Shown here one piece after another: positions 18,184 to 27,497 of a stretch of 64,000 nucleotides of DNA. The notes beneath the pieces were generated by a model. It was not told the origin of the DNA, did no database searches, and worked only from the letters and a program-made list of their open reading frames with translations. Both the position numbers and the translations under genes were made by a program. The stretch's first letter is position 1. Each line of letters opens with the position of its first letter. Source of the stretch: Syntrophales bacterium (lineage in GTDB: Bacteria > Desulfobacterota > Syntrophia > Syntrophales > UBA8958); contig JAOAFE010000004.1 of NCBI GenBank assembly GCA_026416455.1, positions 1-64,000 on the forward strand, in the 5' to 3' direction.

Positions 18184-18974
18184 ACGAAATCACGAACGTG
18201 TTTCGTCGGCTGAACAGGGAGGGGAAAAAAGCTCTTATCCCCTATGTGACCGGTGGGGATCCGTCGATAGAAAAAACATACGAATTCATGGAATTTCTGG
18301 CGAGAAATGGAGCGGATATCATTGAGGTGGGCATCCCTTTCTCCGATCCCATGGCCGACGGGCCGGTGATCCAAAGGGCAAGTGAAAGGGCCCTCAAAGC
18401 GGGAACGGCTGTAAAAGATATTTTCGCCCTCGTTCGCCGGTTCAATAAGGCGTTCACCATTCCGGTCGTTCTTATGGGTTATTTAAATCCCATTTACGCC
18501 TATGGGGTAGAAAGATTCGTGTCCGAAGCAGCTGACAATGGTGTGAAAGGACTCATCATTGTAGATATGCCGCCGGAAGAGGCGGGAGAAATCTGCCCAT
18601 TACTCAGGAAGTATGGAATCGCAAGCATATTTCTCGCCACGCCCGTAACAAATCGAGATCGTATACTCAAAATAAAAAAGATAGCCCGGGGATTTCTTTA
18701 TTTTGTCTCCGTCACGGGGGTAACGGGGGAGCGAGATGAAATTCCCACCGATATATTGGAAAAGATTAAGGAGATCAAAGGGCTGATATCTTTGCCCGTT
18801 ACTTTAGGATTTGGCATCTCCCATCCCCGAATCGTAGAAGAATTTTTCCCCTATCTGGACGGCTTTGTAGTGGGTAGCGCCCTCGTAAGACGTTGGGAGC
18901 ACTCTTTTAGCGTTGATGATCCGGAATTAAAAAACTTTTTCCAAGAGATGGTTATTGCCTGTCATGGTTCATGA
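18180..18974 (+). CDS. trpA: Tryptophan synthase alpha chain
   Basis: This 264-aa TIM-barrel subunit releases indole from indole-3-glycerol phosphate and pairs with TrpB. The catalytic Glu is in [19 protein letters not shown], with the catalytic Asp in the same block (MADGP). The phosphate loop is in VTGVTGERD and LGFGIS. ATGA overlaps link it to trpB upstream and to scpA downstream, so the chromosome-segregation genes scpAB are translationally coupled to trpA. Confidence 0.97.
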   Translation: MNEITNVFRRLNREGKKALIPYVTGGDPSIEKTYEFMEFLARNGADIIEVGIPFSDPMADGPVIQRASERALKAGTAVKDIFALVRRFNKAFTIPVVLMGYLNPIYAYGVERFVSEAADNGVKGLIIVDMPPEEAGEICPLLRKYGIASIFLATPVTNRDRILKIKKIARGFLYFVSVTGVTGERDEIPTDILEKIKEIKGLISLPVTLGFGISHPRIVEEFFPYLDGFVVGSALVRRWEHSFSVDDPELKNFFQEMVIACHGS

Positions 18975-19711
18975 CGATGCAATACGAAGTTAAGCTGCCC
19001 GTCTTTGAAGGCCCCCTCGACCTTCTCCTTTACCTCATCAAAAAAAACGAGCTGGACATCTATCATATACCTATTGCGGAGATCACGGATCAGTATTTGA
19101 GGTATGTGGAATTCATGAGAACGTTAAACCTGGATTTAGCTGGTGAATATCTTGTTTTGGCGGCTACGTTATTACATATAAAATCTCGTCTCCTTCTGCC
19201 TCGATCGGAAGACGAAGAAGATGATACGGAAGACCCGCGCGCCGAGTTAGTTGAACAGCTCGTTACTTATCAAGCCTTCCGCGAGGCAGCCAAGGCGTTA
19301 GACCGTCGGCCTCAACTGGAAAGGGAAGTTTTTACCCGTGGTTCCGGAGATGTTAGGGTAGATGAGGGGCAAAAAAGCGTAGGTGAATGGGAAGAAATAG
19401 GATTGTTCGAATTGATAGATGCCTTCCAACGCGTCCTCAAGCGTATGAAACCGCAGCAAATTCTTGAAATTGAGGGAGAACAACTGTCCTTAGTACAGAT
19501 CATCTCAGAGCTGAAAGAAAAGATCCAGCGCGCGGGCCGGCTCATGTTCCAAGAACTTTTTGAGGATCAGAAATCAAGGAAAAGAATCATCTATACCTTC
19601 CTTGCCGTTTTAGAAATGGTCAGAAGAAAAATGATCTCCATCTATCAGCTATCCCCCCTATCTTCTATCTACCTCTTTTATGAAGGCGATGGCATAGATG
19701 TTAACGAATAA
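18971..19711 (+). CDS. scpA: Segregation and condensation protein A
   Basis: This 246-aa kleisin subunit of the SMC-ScpAB condensin complex starts with the typical YEVKLPVFEGPLDLLLYLIKKNELDIYHIPIAEIT. It continues with EYLVLAATLLHIKSRLLLP and an acidic linker (EDEEDDTED), and ends in a winged-helix part (RIIYTFLAVLEMVRRKMISIYQ). It overlaps trpA by 4 bp and scpB by 14 bp. An SMC gene is not in the window. Confidence 0.96.
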   Translation: MTMQYEVKLPVFEGPLDLLLYLIKKNELDIYHIPIAEITDQYLRYVEFMRTLNLDLAGEYLVLAATLLHIKSRLLLPRSEDEEDDTEDPRAELVEQLVTYQAFREAAKALDRRPQLEREVFTRGSGDVRVDEGQKSVGEWEEIGLFELIDAFQRVLKRMKPQQILEIEGEQLSLVQIISELKEKIQRAGRLMFQELFEDQKSRKRIIYTFLAVLEMVRRKMISIYQLSPLSSIYLFYEGDGIDVNE

Positions 19712-20249
19712 CTTGAAGAACATCATAGAAGCAATTATTTTTACTAGCGATAGTCCGATAAGCGTTGATAAAATCCATTCTATTTTGTCCGCCGAAGGAT
19801 TCGAAAAAAGGGAAATCGTTCAAATCCTAAAGGAGTTGAAAGAGGAATATTTCTTACGCCAGGGTGGATTTACGTTGGAGGAGGTGGCGGGGGGATACCA
19901 ATTTCGTACCCGTCCCGAATACGCCGGGTGGATCAGGAAGTTGAAATCTTCTCGCGTAAATCCTCTTAGCCCTGCGGCCTTAGAGACTCTTGCCATTGTA
20001 GCCTATCAACAGCCAATCACCAAGATGGAGATCGATCGCTTTAGAGGTGTCGACAGTGGTGGTGTCATTAGAGGCTTGATGGAGAGGCGATTGGTTAAAA
20101 TCGTGGGACGGAAGGAGATACCGGGTCGTCCCATACTTTACGGCACGACAAAGCGTTTTTTAGAGATGTTCAATTTGAAAGACCTCTCTGAGTTGCCCAC
20201 CGTTAAGGAGCTCCAGGATCTGGAAGGTTATGAAGGAAAAAGAAAATGA
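19698..20249 (+). CDS. scpB: Segregation and condensation protein B
   Basis: The 183-aa partner of ScpA is built of two winged-helix domains: N-terminal KNIIEAIIFTSDSPISVDKI and C-terminal LSPAALETLAIVAYQQPITKMEIDRFRGVDSGGVIRGLMERRLV. The motif GRPILYGTTKRFLEMFNL closes the second domain. It overlaps the rluB-like gene by 20 bp, in the frequent order scpA-scpB-rluB. Confidence 0.96.
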   Translation: MLTNNLKNIIEAIIFTSDSPISVDKIHSILSAEGFEKREIVQILKELKEEYFLRQGGFTLEEVAGGYQFRTRPEYAGWIRKLKSSRVNPLSPAALETLAIVAYQQPITKMEIDRFRGVDSGGVIRGLMERRLVKIVGRKEIPGRPILYGTTKRFLEMFNLKDLSELPTVKELQDLEGYEGKRK

Positions 20250-20951
20250 AGTACGGTTGCAAAAGATCCTTTCTCGGGCGGGGATAGCCTCTCGTCGAAA
20301 GGCCGAGGAGTTGATAAGAGAAGGCAGGGTGACGGTCAACGGAAGAATCGTCCGTGAATTGGGATCGAAGGTTAAAGAGGATGATTTGGTAAAGGTAGAC
20401 GGGATTGCCGTCTCCATTCCAAAGAGATATCGGTATTTTATGGTCTATAAACCTCGCGGTTTTGTAACGACCATGAAGGACCCGCAGGGCGTCCCACGGT
20501 GGCAGAATTGCTTCCGGAGGTATCGGAGCGCTTATTCCCGGTCGGACGTTTGGATTTCGATTCCGAAGGTCTGCTTTTTATGACCAATGATGGTGATTTC
20601 GCTTTTCGCATCCAACATCCCCGTTTCCAGATTTCTAAAGTGTATCGGGTAAAGGTAAAAGGGCATTTTACCCCTGAGCATGCCGAGCTCTTCTCTGGCG
20701 GTCTGGCATTGGAAGACGGCCTTTTGCGGCCGGATGAAGTAAAGATCGAAAAGGTATTGAGTCACCATACGTGGCTTACCGTATCGATTCGAGAAGGAAG
20801 AAAAAGGGTGATCAGAAGGGCGATGAAAAAGCTTGGTTTCCAAGTGATAAGACTTGTGAGAATTAAAATCGGAAAGATTGAACTGGGTAATCTCAAACCC
20901 GGCCGCTATCGGGAGCTAGGGGCAGAGGAAATTAGTGAATTATTATCTTGA
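20230..20951 (+). pseudogene. rluB: 23S rRNA pseudouridine synthase RluB-like, frameshifted (one base missing near 20488-20490)
   Basis: Two overlapping ORFs make up one RluB/RsuA-type enzyme. The first (20230-20583) gives the S4 domain (VRLQKILSRAGIASRRKAEELI) and the start of the catalytic domain up to YKPRGFVTTMKDPQG. It then leaves the family sequence and ends out of frame. The second frame resumes with AELLPEVSERLFPVGRLDFDSEGLLFMTNDGD, containing the catalytic Asp of the GRLDxDSEGL motif. Restoring one base in GGGCGTCCC gives the expected PQGRPTVAELLPE. RluB modifies 23S rRNA in helix 89. Whether the break is real, a run-length sequencing error or a recoding site cannot be told here; every other family feature is intact. 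Confidence 0.85.
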
Positions 20952-20976
20952 CATTCAACGGAAAAAGTAATAGTTC
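20948..20976 (+). promoter_or_regulatory. Possible promoter for the HU/IHF gene
   Basis: A perfect TTGACA at 20948-20953 overlaps the rluB stop codon. The -10 is poor at 17 bases (TAGTTC); TAATAG at 14 bases is the other option. The location 75 bases before the HU start codon is sensible. Confidence 0.3.
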
Positions 20977-21025
20977 CGCCGTCAGATTCATATTGGTAGA
21001 CCACATGGCATATCAAGGAGGTATC

Positions 21026-21307
21026 ATGAATAAGTCTGGACTTATAGAGGAATTGAGTCGGAAAGAAAATTTGACCGAAAAGAAGGCCGCGGAGGTGATA
21101 AACCTTATCTTTAAAGGTTTTTCCGACGAATTGAAGAATGGTGGCCGCATCGAGATTCGAGGTTTTGGAAGCTTCGTCGTTCGCGAGTACAAGGGTTACA
21201 CGGGGCGGAATCCTAAGACGGGGAAAAATATAGAAGTCCCCCCTAAGAGATTGCCCTTCTTTAAAGTCGGCAAGGAATTGAAGGAAAGAGTAGATAAGGG
21301 CAAATAA
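21026..21307 (+). CDS. HU/IHF-family DNA-binding protein
   Basis: The 93-aa histone-like DNA-bending protein begins MNKSGLIEELSRK. It carries the diagnostic arm RIEIRGFGSFVVREYKGYTGRNPKTGKNIEVP. The ORF track start at 20948 is too early: the ATG at 21026 has AAGGAGGT ideally placed just upstream. HU versus IHF cannot be settled by eye, though the RIEIRGFGSFxxR...GRNPKTG pattern is shared by both. It is the last gene before a strong terminator. Confidence 0.95.
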   Translation: MNKSGLIEELSRKENLTEKKAAEVINLIFKGFSDELKNGGRIEIRGFGSFVVREYKGYTGRNPKTGKNIEVPPKRLPFFKVGKELKERVDKGK

Positions 21308-21330
21308 AGTTTTTGAGCAAAAAAACATGG

Positions 21331-21363
21331 TAGGGGGTACTTTTAAGTACCCCCTATTTTTTT
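21331..21363 (+). terminator. Intrinsic terminator after the HU/IHF gene
   Basis: A perfect inverted repeat TAGGGGGTACTT / AAGTACCCCCTA (21331-21342 with 21345-21356) is followed by seven T. It ends the scpAB-rluB-HU transcription unit 24 bases after the stop codon. Confidence 0.92.
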
Positions 21364-21378
21364 AGGGCGGGTGGATCC

Positions 21379-22812
21379 GTGAAAAAATACCGAGGTCTTT
21401 TAGTCGCTTTACTCTTCTTCTGTCTGTTGCTTTTAAAATTGGACATTCAACTGCGACTCGAGCCCGGCAGTTGGCGGGAAGGGAAAATGAGCCGTCTTCC
21501 TCCGACGGAATATTGGATGGCGATTTCTCAAGGAAATAAAACAATAGGCTTGGTTCATCGCCTTTTTAGTCAGACGGATGAGGGGTACCGGGTCAAGGAA
21601 GAGATGTTTTTGCGCATAAAGACAATGGGCATTCCTCAAGATATAAAATTATACTTTCATGGAACAGCGGATGCATCACTTAAATTGAAGAAATTTGAGG
21701 CCCAGCTATTTTCTTCCCTTTATCAGACGAAGATAGTGGGAGAGGTGAAAAATAAGCATTTATTGGTAAACATTGGGGGTAAGGACGCGATCCTACCGGT
21801 GAAAGATTCACCCGTTATGGTCAGTGGCCTCTGTCTTGGATCGAAGCAGGGGCGGGTGCCTCTGTTTGATGCCCTGACCGGTACGGTAGAGGAGGCCGAG
21901 GTCGCCTATCTGGGTGAAGAGGTGAGAGAGGTGGCATCAAGGCAGGGAAAGCTTACGCGGATGAGACTTAAATACAGTGGCATAGAAGAAATTCTCTGGT
22001 GTAACGAGAACGGGGAAGTGGTAAGGGAAGAGGGTCCCCTTGGATTCGTCGTCGAAAGGATATCGAAGGATAAAGCCGAAAAGATGCAAAAGGAAATGAA
22101 AGGAGAGGTGGACGTCACGCAGCTTGCCGCCATTCCTTCTAACGTAACGATCCGGGACCCTTCGAAACTGAAAAAATTGACATGTCGCCTAGAGGGGGTT
22201 GAGGGGGAAAATCTGTTTCTCCCAGGGGATAGGCAGAAATTGCAGGGACATTTACTCGTCATCGAAAGGGAAAATCTCTCAGCCCGTCGAGGACAGATTA
22301 AAACGGATGTATTCCCCAATTGGGCCCTCAACTCCACACCTTTTATCCCAGTAGGCCATCCGGAATTGAAGATGGTGGTAGAGAAAACGATATCCCCAAG
22401 CGATATCCCAGTAGAAAAGGCGCGCCGTATAGTGCAATGGGTGTATAGGACATTGGAAAAATGGCCGGTCGCTTCTTTAGCTGATGGGGTATCCATTTTG
22501 AAGCGCCGTCGAGGAGACTGCACAGAGCACGCGATTCTAGTTGCCGCTTTAGGGAGGACAGCCGGCCTCCCCACCGCCGTAGAGACGGGGCTCGTTTATC
22601 GAGAAGGAAAATTTTTCTATCATGCCTGGAATGCATTTTATTTTGACGATCACGGTTGGGTCACGGCCGATGCCGTTTTCAACCAGTTTCCTGCCGATTG
22701 TACTCACATCCGCTTTTCCCGGGGAGATTTCGGAAAGGAGATATCTCCCCTAGCTAATATCATCGGAAAATTAAAAATAACCATCGTCGGGATAGAATAT
22801 GATCGTTCTTGA
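21379..22812 (+). CDS. Transglutaminase-like domain protein, membrane-anchored
   Basis: The 477-aa protein has one N-terminal membrane segment (YRGLLVALLFFCLLLLKL) and a beta-rich middle part without a family I can name. A transglutaminase core follows with the full Cys-His-Asp triad: Cys381 (RRGDCTEHAIL), His415 (FFYHAWNAFYF) and Asp431 (WVTADAVFNQ). The domain probably faces the periplasm. In bacteria this fold mostly acts as a peptidase or amidase; the substrate is unknown. It overlaps the ABC ATPase gene by 14 bp, so it is linked to that exporter. No clear Shine-Dalgarno precedes the start, but the strong terminator 16 bp upstream sets the 5' limit. Confidence 0.88.
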   Translation: MKKYRGLLVALLFFCLLLLKLDIQLRLEPGSWREGKMSRLPPTEYWMAISQGNKTIGLVHRLFSQTDEGYRVKEEMFLRIKTMGIPQDIKLYFHGTADASLKLKKFEAQLFSSLYQTKIVGEVKNKHLLVNIGGKDAILPVKDSPVMVSGLCLGSKQGRVPLFDALTGTVEEAEVAYLGEEVREVASRQGKLTRMRLKYSGIEEILWCNENGEVVREEGPLGFVVERISKDKAEKMQKEMKGEVDVTQLAAIPSNVTIRDPSKLKKLTCRLEGVEGENLFLPGDRQKLQGHLLVIERENLSARRGQIKTDVFPNWALNSTPFIPVGHPELKMVVEKTISPSDIPVEKARRIVQWVYRTLEKWPVASLADGVSILKRRRGDCTEHAILVAALGRTAGLPTAVETGLVYREGKFFYHAWNAFYFDDHGWVTADAVFNQFPADCTHIRFSRGDFGKEISPLANIIGKLKITIVGIEYDRS

Positions 22813-23530
22813 AGAAGTTACCAAGAATTACGGTGCCCTGAGGGCGGTTGACGGCATTTCCTTAAGGGTCGAAGCTGGCGAAATCTTCGGTCTCCTGGGT
22901 CCTAACGGGGCGGGTAAAACAACCACCTTACGCCTTATGGGAGGTATTATTTTGCCGGATAGTGGAAGAATTACGATCGGAGGTATTTCACTTTTACAAG
23001 ACCCGGTTGCAGCTAAAAAAATAATCGGTTTTATACCTGACCGACCTTACGTTTACGAAAAACTAACGGGACGAGAGTTTCTTCAATTCATAGCCGACGT
23101 TTATCGGTTGGAGAGATCACGGGCGATGAAAAGGGCCGATAGTTTACTGGAAATGTTCGGTTTGGACGGTCGGCAAAACGATCTGGTGGAATCTTATTCT
23201 CACGGAATGAAACAGCGTCTTGTGATCATCTCGGCCCTGCTACATGATCCACAGGTTATCATCGTTGACGAACCTATGGTCGGTTTGGATCCCGCCGGGG
23301 TGAAACTCGTGCGCGAGACCTTGCAGGAACAGGCCAAGCGGGGGAGCACCGTTTTTCTCTCCACTCATACTCTCTCACTGGCAGAGGAGATTTGTGATCG
23401 AATCGGTATCATCCACCGAGGGCGACTTTTGGCGACGGGCACGATGGAAGAACTTAGACACTTAGTTCAAACAGGGGTTCAGGACTTGGAATCGATCTTC
23501 CTCAAAATCACGATGGAGGATATAAATTGA
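22799..23530 (+). CDS. ABC transporter ATP-binding protein (exporter type)
   Basis: The 243-aa nucleotide-binding subunit has Walker A GPNGAGKTT (about residues 38-46), the signature SYSHGMKQR, and Walker B VIIVDEPMVGLDPAG with the H-loop STHTL. The layout resembles CcmA/YxlF-type exporters. The permease starts 4 bp before this stop. Together with the upstream transglutaminase-like protein it forms a three-gene unit; the exported substrate is not evident. Confidence 0.93.
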   Translation: MIVLEEVTKNYGALRAVDGISLRVEAGEIFGLLGPNGAGKTTTLRLMGGIILPDSGRITIGGISLLQDPVAAKKIIGFIPDRPYVYEKLTGREFLQFIADVYRLERSRAMKRADSLLEMFGLDGRQNDLVESYSHGMKQRLVIISALLHDPQVIIVDEPMVGLDPAGVKLVRETLQEQAKRGSTVFLSTHTLSLAEEICDRIGIIHRGRLLATGTMEELRHLVQTGVQDLESIFLKITMEDIN

Positions 23531-25218
23531 ATTCGTCACTTCCTTTTTGGCGCGTTCGTTTTCTTACGATAAGAAATCAACTTTTTTCACAGGAAAGAAG
23601 ACATCAGGGAGTGAAAATCGCGTGTGGTGGAAGCCTTGGGGTTATTTTCTGGCTCGTTATTTTTTTCGTGTTCTATCGGGTGTTGACTTACTTTCAACGA
23701 GTCGATGTGTTAGGCGATATGCTGGCCATGAAACTCCTGCATATGATCATTGTGACCAGTTTTTTTGTCTTGGTTTTGAGCCACCTCATCGTCGGACTCT
23801 CCAAACTGTATCTCGCTCGTGATCTGAATCTGGTCTATGTGTTACCTCTCCCCGCTAGGGAGGTTTTCCGTACCCGTATCTGGGAGGTAGCTTTCGATGC
23901 CTCCTGGATGGTGCTGTTGTTCGGATTTCCCGTGTTTCTGTCTTATGGCCTCGTTTATAAGGCTAATCTGCTTTTCTACTTTCTATCCCTCTGTGCAATG
24001 ATTGCTTTGTGTCTTGTCGCCTCGGGTTTGAGTGCAGTCCTTATTCTTTTGGCCGGGGCCTTTATTCCCGCGGGGAGATTAAAAGTAGGGCTTTCCCTTA
24101 TTACCGTACTCGTCGTGGTTTTTGTTGTAGTGGCAGTTAGATTGCTGCGTCCGGAGCAATTGGTAAATCCGGAGCAGTTCTCTCAGGTAGCGCATTATCT
24201 TTCTTCCCTAAAGGTCTCCTCTTCTCCTATCTTGCCTACAACTTGGGTATATGATGCCGTGCGTCTCGCCTTGGGTAAGGCAGGCTTTTTCTCTGCTCTG
24301 CACAATCTCGCCCTTGCCTTTACCGGCGCCGGCACGCTTTATTACTTGGGTAGCTATTTGGCGGAAAAATATCTAACCCGGGGTTTCACGTTGGCCGAGA
24401 CCGTGCATACAAGGGCCTTAGGTGGAAAAAGGGCTTATTGGAGACGAAGATGGCCGATTATTTCCGGTGATATAGAAGCCTTTGTTACAAAAGAATGGAA
24501 AACTTTTTTTCGCGATCCATCACAATGGCCGCAACTTTTTCTCATCATCGTGCTCATTGGTATTTATCTGTACAATTTTTCCGTCCTTCCTTTAGATAAA
24601 AGCCCCATTCAAACGGTTTATCTTCAAAATGTCTTTTCCTTCCTCAACGTTGGCCTTACGGCGTTTGTTTTGACGGCTATTGCTGCTAGGTTCGTCTATC
24701 CAGCCGTGAGTTTGGAAGGGAAGGCTTTTTGGATCGTCCTTTCGGCCCCCACACGTGTGGGCAGATTCTTGATGATAAAATTTTTCTTCTATTTAATTCC
24801 CTTGCTTTTCCTTTCCGAAGGGCTCATCATCAGCACGAACCTGCTTCTGGGAGTCGAACCCCTCATGATGGTCATTTCCGCTGGGACGATGTTGTTGATC
24901 GTACCGATGGTCACCGCTTTGGCATTGGCATTTGGGATCGCATTTCCATTCTTCCACAATGAAAACCCTATGGAGGTTGTAACTAGTTTTGGCGGTATCC
25001 TGTATATGATTGTGAGTACCCTTTTGGTAGTGATCGTCATTCTTTTGGAGGCCGGTCCGGTGTACCATCTATTCATGGCGCAAATGAGAGGAGAAAGTAT
25101 GTCGGTACTTCAAATTCTATGGTCGTGTACTTCCCTGATAATTATCGTTTTTCTTTCCATCTCTACCGTTGTCATCTCTATGAGGGAAGGAAAGAGGCGA
25201 ATCACTTCGATGAATTGA
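23527..25218 (+). CDS. ABC-2-like exporter permease
   Basis: The 563-aa polytopic membrane protein has about a dozen hydrophobic segments, for example VIFWLVIFFVFYRVLTYF and LFLIIVLIGIYLYNFSVL. It also has cytosolic KEWKTFFRDPSQWPQL, a feature of the large ABC-2 type permeases fused as two halves. It is the partner of the preceding ATPase (ATGA-type overlap). No substrate can be inferred. Confidence 0.87.
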   Translation: MNSSLPFWRVRFLTIRNQLFSQERRHQGVKIACGGSLGVIFWLVIFFVFYRVLTYFQRVDVLGDMLAMKLLHMIIVTSFFVLVLSHLIVGLSKLYLARDLNLVYVLPLPAREVFRTRIWEVAFDASWMVLLFGFPVFLSYGLVYKANLLFYFLSLCAMIALCLVASGLSAVLILLAGAFIPAGRLKVGLSLITVLVVVFVVVAVRLLRPEQLVNPEQFSQVAHYLSSLKVSSSPILPTTWVYDAVRLALGKAGFFSALHNLALAFTGAGTLYYLGSYLAEKYLTRGFTLAETVHTRALGGKRAYWRRRWPIISGDIEAFVTKEWKTFFRDPSQWPQLFLIIVLIGIYLYNFSVLPLDKSPIQTVYLQNVFSFLNVGLTAFVLTAIAARFVYPAVSLEGKAFWIVLSAPTRVGRFLMIKFFFYLIPLLFLSEGLIISTNLLLGVEPLMMVISAGTMLLIVPMVTALALAFGIAFPFFHNENPMEVVTSFGGILYMIVSTLLVVIVILLEAGPVYHLFMAQMRGESMSVLQILWSCTSLIIIVFLSISTVVISMREGKRRITSMN

Positions 25219-25227
25219 CGAGGAAAA

Positions 25228-26004
25228 ATGAAGGCCATCTTCGTGTCAGATGTTCATCTAAGAAGGAGAGACGAAAACAACTATAGATTTTTTATGGATT
25301 TCCTATCTTACCTCGAGATGGGGTCGGTCCCGGGCCATTCGGGGGACCAGGTTAACCATCTCTATCTGCTCGGTGATATTTTCGATTTTTGGTTTGCCCG
25401 GAAAGAGGTCATCTACCCTGAATATCAACCCGTCTTAGAAAAACTAAAAGAGCTTAAAAGAAGGGGGGTACAAATTTTTTATTTCGAGGGGAACCACGAT
25501 TTTTTCCTTAGAGAATACTTTTCCCACTCGATAGAAGCGATTGTGTATGAAGACTGGGGAGATATTACAATCGACGGGCATCGCTTTCTTCTCGCCCACG
25601 GGGATTTGATCGATCGCCAGAACCGCTCCTACTTGATGTTAAGAAGCCTCCTCCGAAGCCGGGCGTTTTATCTCTTTCAGAGAATCCTTCCTCTTAAATT
25701 CGTATGGCGGATTGCCGGCTTCAGTTCTGATTTAGGAAAAGAAAAGAGGCAATCGGGAGAAGAGAACTTGTTGAATATTATGCATAGTTATGCCCTTAAG
25801 TGTTTTGCCCAGGGTTACGATGCGGCCATTTTTGGCCACTGTCACTTACCGCGCCTCTACAGTTATCATAGAGAAGAGAAAAATAAGGTATTTGCCGTGC
25901 TAGGTGATTGGTTGAAGTACTTTACCTTCGTTTATTATCGGGATGGACGCATAGATCTCAAGCATATGACGGGGCGAAATATTGGTTCTGGACTTTTGGG
26001 GTAG
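25228..26004 (+). CDS. UDP-2,3-diacylglucosamine diphosphatase-like metallophosphoesterase (LpxH family)
   Basis: The 258-aa calcineurin-fold hydrolase has all metal-binding motifs: VSDVHL, LLGDIFDFW, EGNHDFF, LAHGD and FGHCHLPRL. The FDFWFARKEVIYPEY stretch and the small helical insert match LpxH, which cleaves UDP-2,3-diacylglucosamine to lipid X in lipid A synthesis at the inner membrane. Other lpx genes are absent, so this could be a paralogue. It starts 10 bp after the permease stop, with GACGAGGAAAA upstream. Confidence 0.82.
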   Translation: MKAIFVSDVHLRRRDENNYRFFMDFLSYLEMGSVPGHSGDQVNHLYLLGDIFDFWFARKEVIYPEYQPVLEKLKELKRRGVQIFYFEGNHDFFLREYFSHSIEAIVYEDWGDITIDGHRFLLAHGDLIDRQNRSYLMLRSLLRSRAFYLFQRILPLKFVWRIAGFSSDLGKEKRQSGEENLLNIMHSYALKCFAQGYDAAIFGHCHLPRLYSYHREEKNKVFAVLGDWLKYFTFVYYRDGRIDLKHMTGRNIGSGLLG

Positions 26005-26051
26005 AGCGTGCTAATGCGCACTCAATTTATTTTTATGGGAGAAAATTATCT

Positions 26052-26909
26052 ATGAATTTCTGTGGGTTACATGGTCCACAGTCTGAATATGGGTACTCGC
26101 GTTTTGTCGTTCTACCCGTTCCATACGATGCGACAACTTCCTATCAGGGGGGTACGCGTTGGGGGCCGCAGGCGATTATCACCGCCTCTCAATATTTGGA
26201 GTGGTACGATGAAGAGCTTGAAATAGAGCCGTGTGATAAGGGTATTCATACAGCATCTTACGTAGAATGCGATGCCCGTGGTCCGGAGCACATGGTATCG
26301 TTGATGGAAGAGAGGGTCAGGGACGTTTTGAAGGATAAAAAAATTCCCGTTCTCCTTGGTGGAGAGCATACCATAACTGTAGGAGCTGTTCGCGCCCTAA
26401 AAGAGTACTACCCCGATATTTCGGTTCTTCACCTCGATGCACATGCTGATTTGCGGGATATGTATCAAAAGAGTCGTTACAGTCATGCATGTGTGGCCCG
26501 CAGAATTTTCGAAATATGTCCTATCGTCCAGGTGGGAATTCGGAGCCTAAGTCGGGAAGAGGCGGTTTTTATCAAGGAAAAAAAAGTGTCTTCCCTTTCT
26601 GCGCAATTTGTGATGGAAAATGACGATTGGATAGAAAAAGTATTGGGGTGTTTAAAAAACGACGTCTATATAACGATTGACGTAGATTGTTTAGATCCGT
26701 CGGTCATGCCGGCGACGGGGACCCCCGAGCCGGGGGGACTAACTTATCGGGATGTAGTAAGATTGCTCAAGGCGGTGACACAAAATTTTCAAGTGCGAGG
26801 TTTTGATCTCGTTGAATTGGCGCCCATACCGGGGATGGTAGCACCAGATTTTCTTTGTGCCCGTCTTGTCTATCGATTGATAGGTTATATAGAAAATAAT
26901 AAAGAGTGA
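26052..26909 (+). CDS. speB: Agmatinase (ureohydrolase family)
   Basis: From the ATG at 26052 the protein has 285 aa; the ORF track start at 25908 lies inside the LpxH-like gene. Arginase-fold metal motifs are present: [28 protein letters not shown] and [21 protein letters not shown]. Agmatinase hydrolyses agmatine to putrescine and urea. The next gene, an arginine decarboxylase, makes agmatine, which strongly supports agmatinase over formiminoglutamase or arginase. Together they give a complete two-step route from arginine to putrescine. Confidence 0.92.
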   Translation: MNFCGLHGPQSEYGYSRFVVLPVPYDATTSYQGGTRWGPQAIITASQYLEWYDEELEIEPCDKGIHTASYVECDARGPEHMVSLMEERVRDVLKDKKIPVLLGGEHTITVGAVRALKEYYPDISVLHLDAHADLRDMYQKSRYSHACVARRIFEICPIVQVGIRSLSREEAVFIKEKKVSSLSAQFVMENDDWIEKVLGCLKNDVYITIDVDCLDPSVMPATGTPEPGGLTYRDVVRLLKAVTQNFQVRGFDLVELAPIPGMVAPDFLCARLVYRLIGYIENNKE

Positions 26910-26926
26910 GGAGGGAGAATGGAGAA

Positions 26927-27475
26927 ATGGACACCTTTGTCCCGCGAAAAGTGTTTTTTACGAAAGGGGTAGGCACCCATAAAGAGGAACTGCATTCTTT
27001 TGAGCTGGCACTACGAGATGCCGGCATCGAAAAATTCAATCTCGTGCAGGTTTCCAGCATTCTACCACCGGGATGTAAGGTGATATCCAAGAGTAAAGGT
27101 TTAAAAGAGTTAAAACCAGGCGCCATGACCTTTTGTGTCATGAGTAGATGCTGTACCAATGAGCCGCGGAGACTTTTGGTGGCTTCAATTGGATGTGCCA
27201 TTCCAGCCGACAAGCGGGCCTACGGTTACATAAGCGAACATCACGCCTTCGGGCAGACAGAAAAACAGGCGGGCGAATATGCTGAAGATCTAGCCGCCGC
27301 CATGCTAGCCTCCACTTTGGGCATTGATTTCAACATAGAAGAAAGCTGGGACGAAAAGAAAGAAATCTTCAAAATAAGTGGTAAAATAGTTAAAACAAGA
27401 AATATAACCCAATCGAGTGTGACCAAGGGGAATGGTTATACGACGGTAATTGCAGCGGCAGTTTTTGTTTTCTAA
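26927..27475 (+). CDS. pdaD: Pyruvoyl-dependent arginine decarboxylase
   Basis: The 182-aa proenzyme would cleave itself at the Ser-Ser pair in [13 protein letters not shown] (residues 43-44), turning the second Ser into the pyruvoyl cofactor. Further family blocks are [45 protein letters not shown] and an Ala-rich C-terminal helix. It produces agmatine for the adjacent agmatinase. The track start is a GTG at 26906 overlapping the speB stop. The ATG at 26927 is preferred, with a GGAG just upstream, and gives the usual family N-terminus. Confidence 0.93.
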   Translation: MDTFVPRKVFFTKGVGTHKEELHSFELALRDAGIEKFNLVQVSSILPPGCKVISKSKGLKELKPGAMTFCVMSRCCTNEPRRLLVASIGCAIPADKRAYGYISEHHAFGQTEKQAGEYAEDLAAAMLASTLGIDFNIEESWDEKKEIFKISGKIVKTRNITQSSVTKGNGYTTVIAAAVFVF

Positions 27476-27497
27476 ATAAAATGGAGTAAAGTGGGCC

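Noticed and set aside
21906-22574. 222-aa ORF on the minus strand inside the transglutaminase-like gene
   Set aside because: It is Ser/Arg-rich, has no recognisable motif and lies fully antisense to a well-supported gene; typical shadow ORF.
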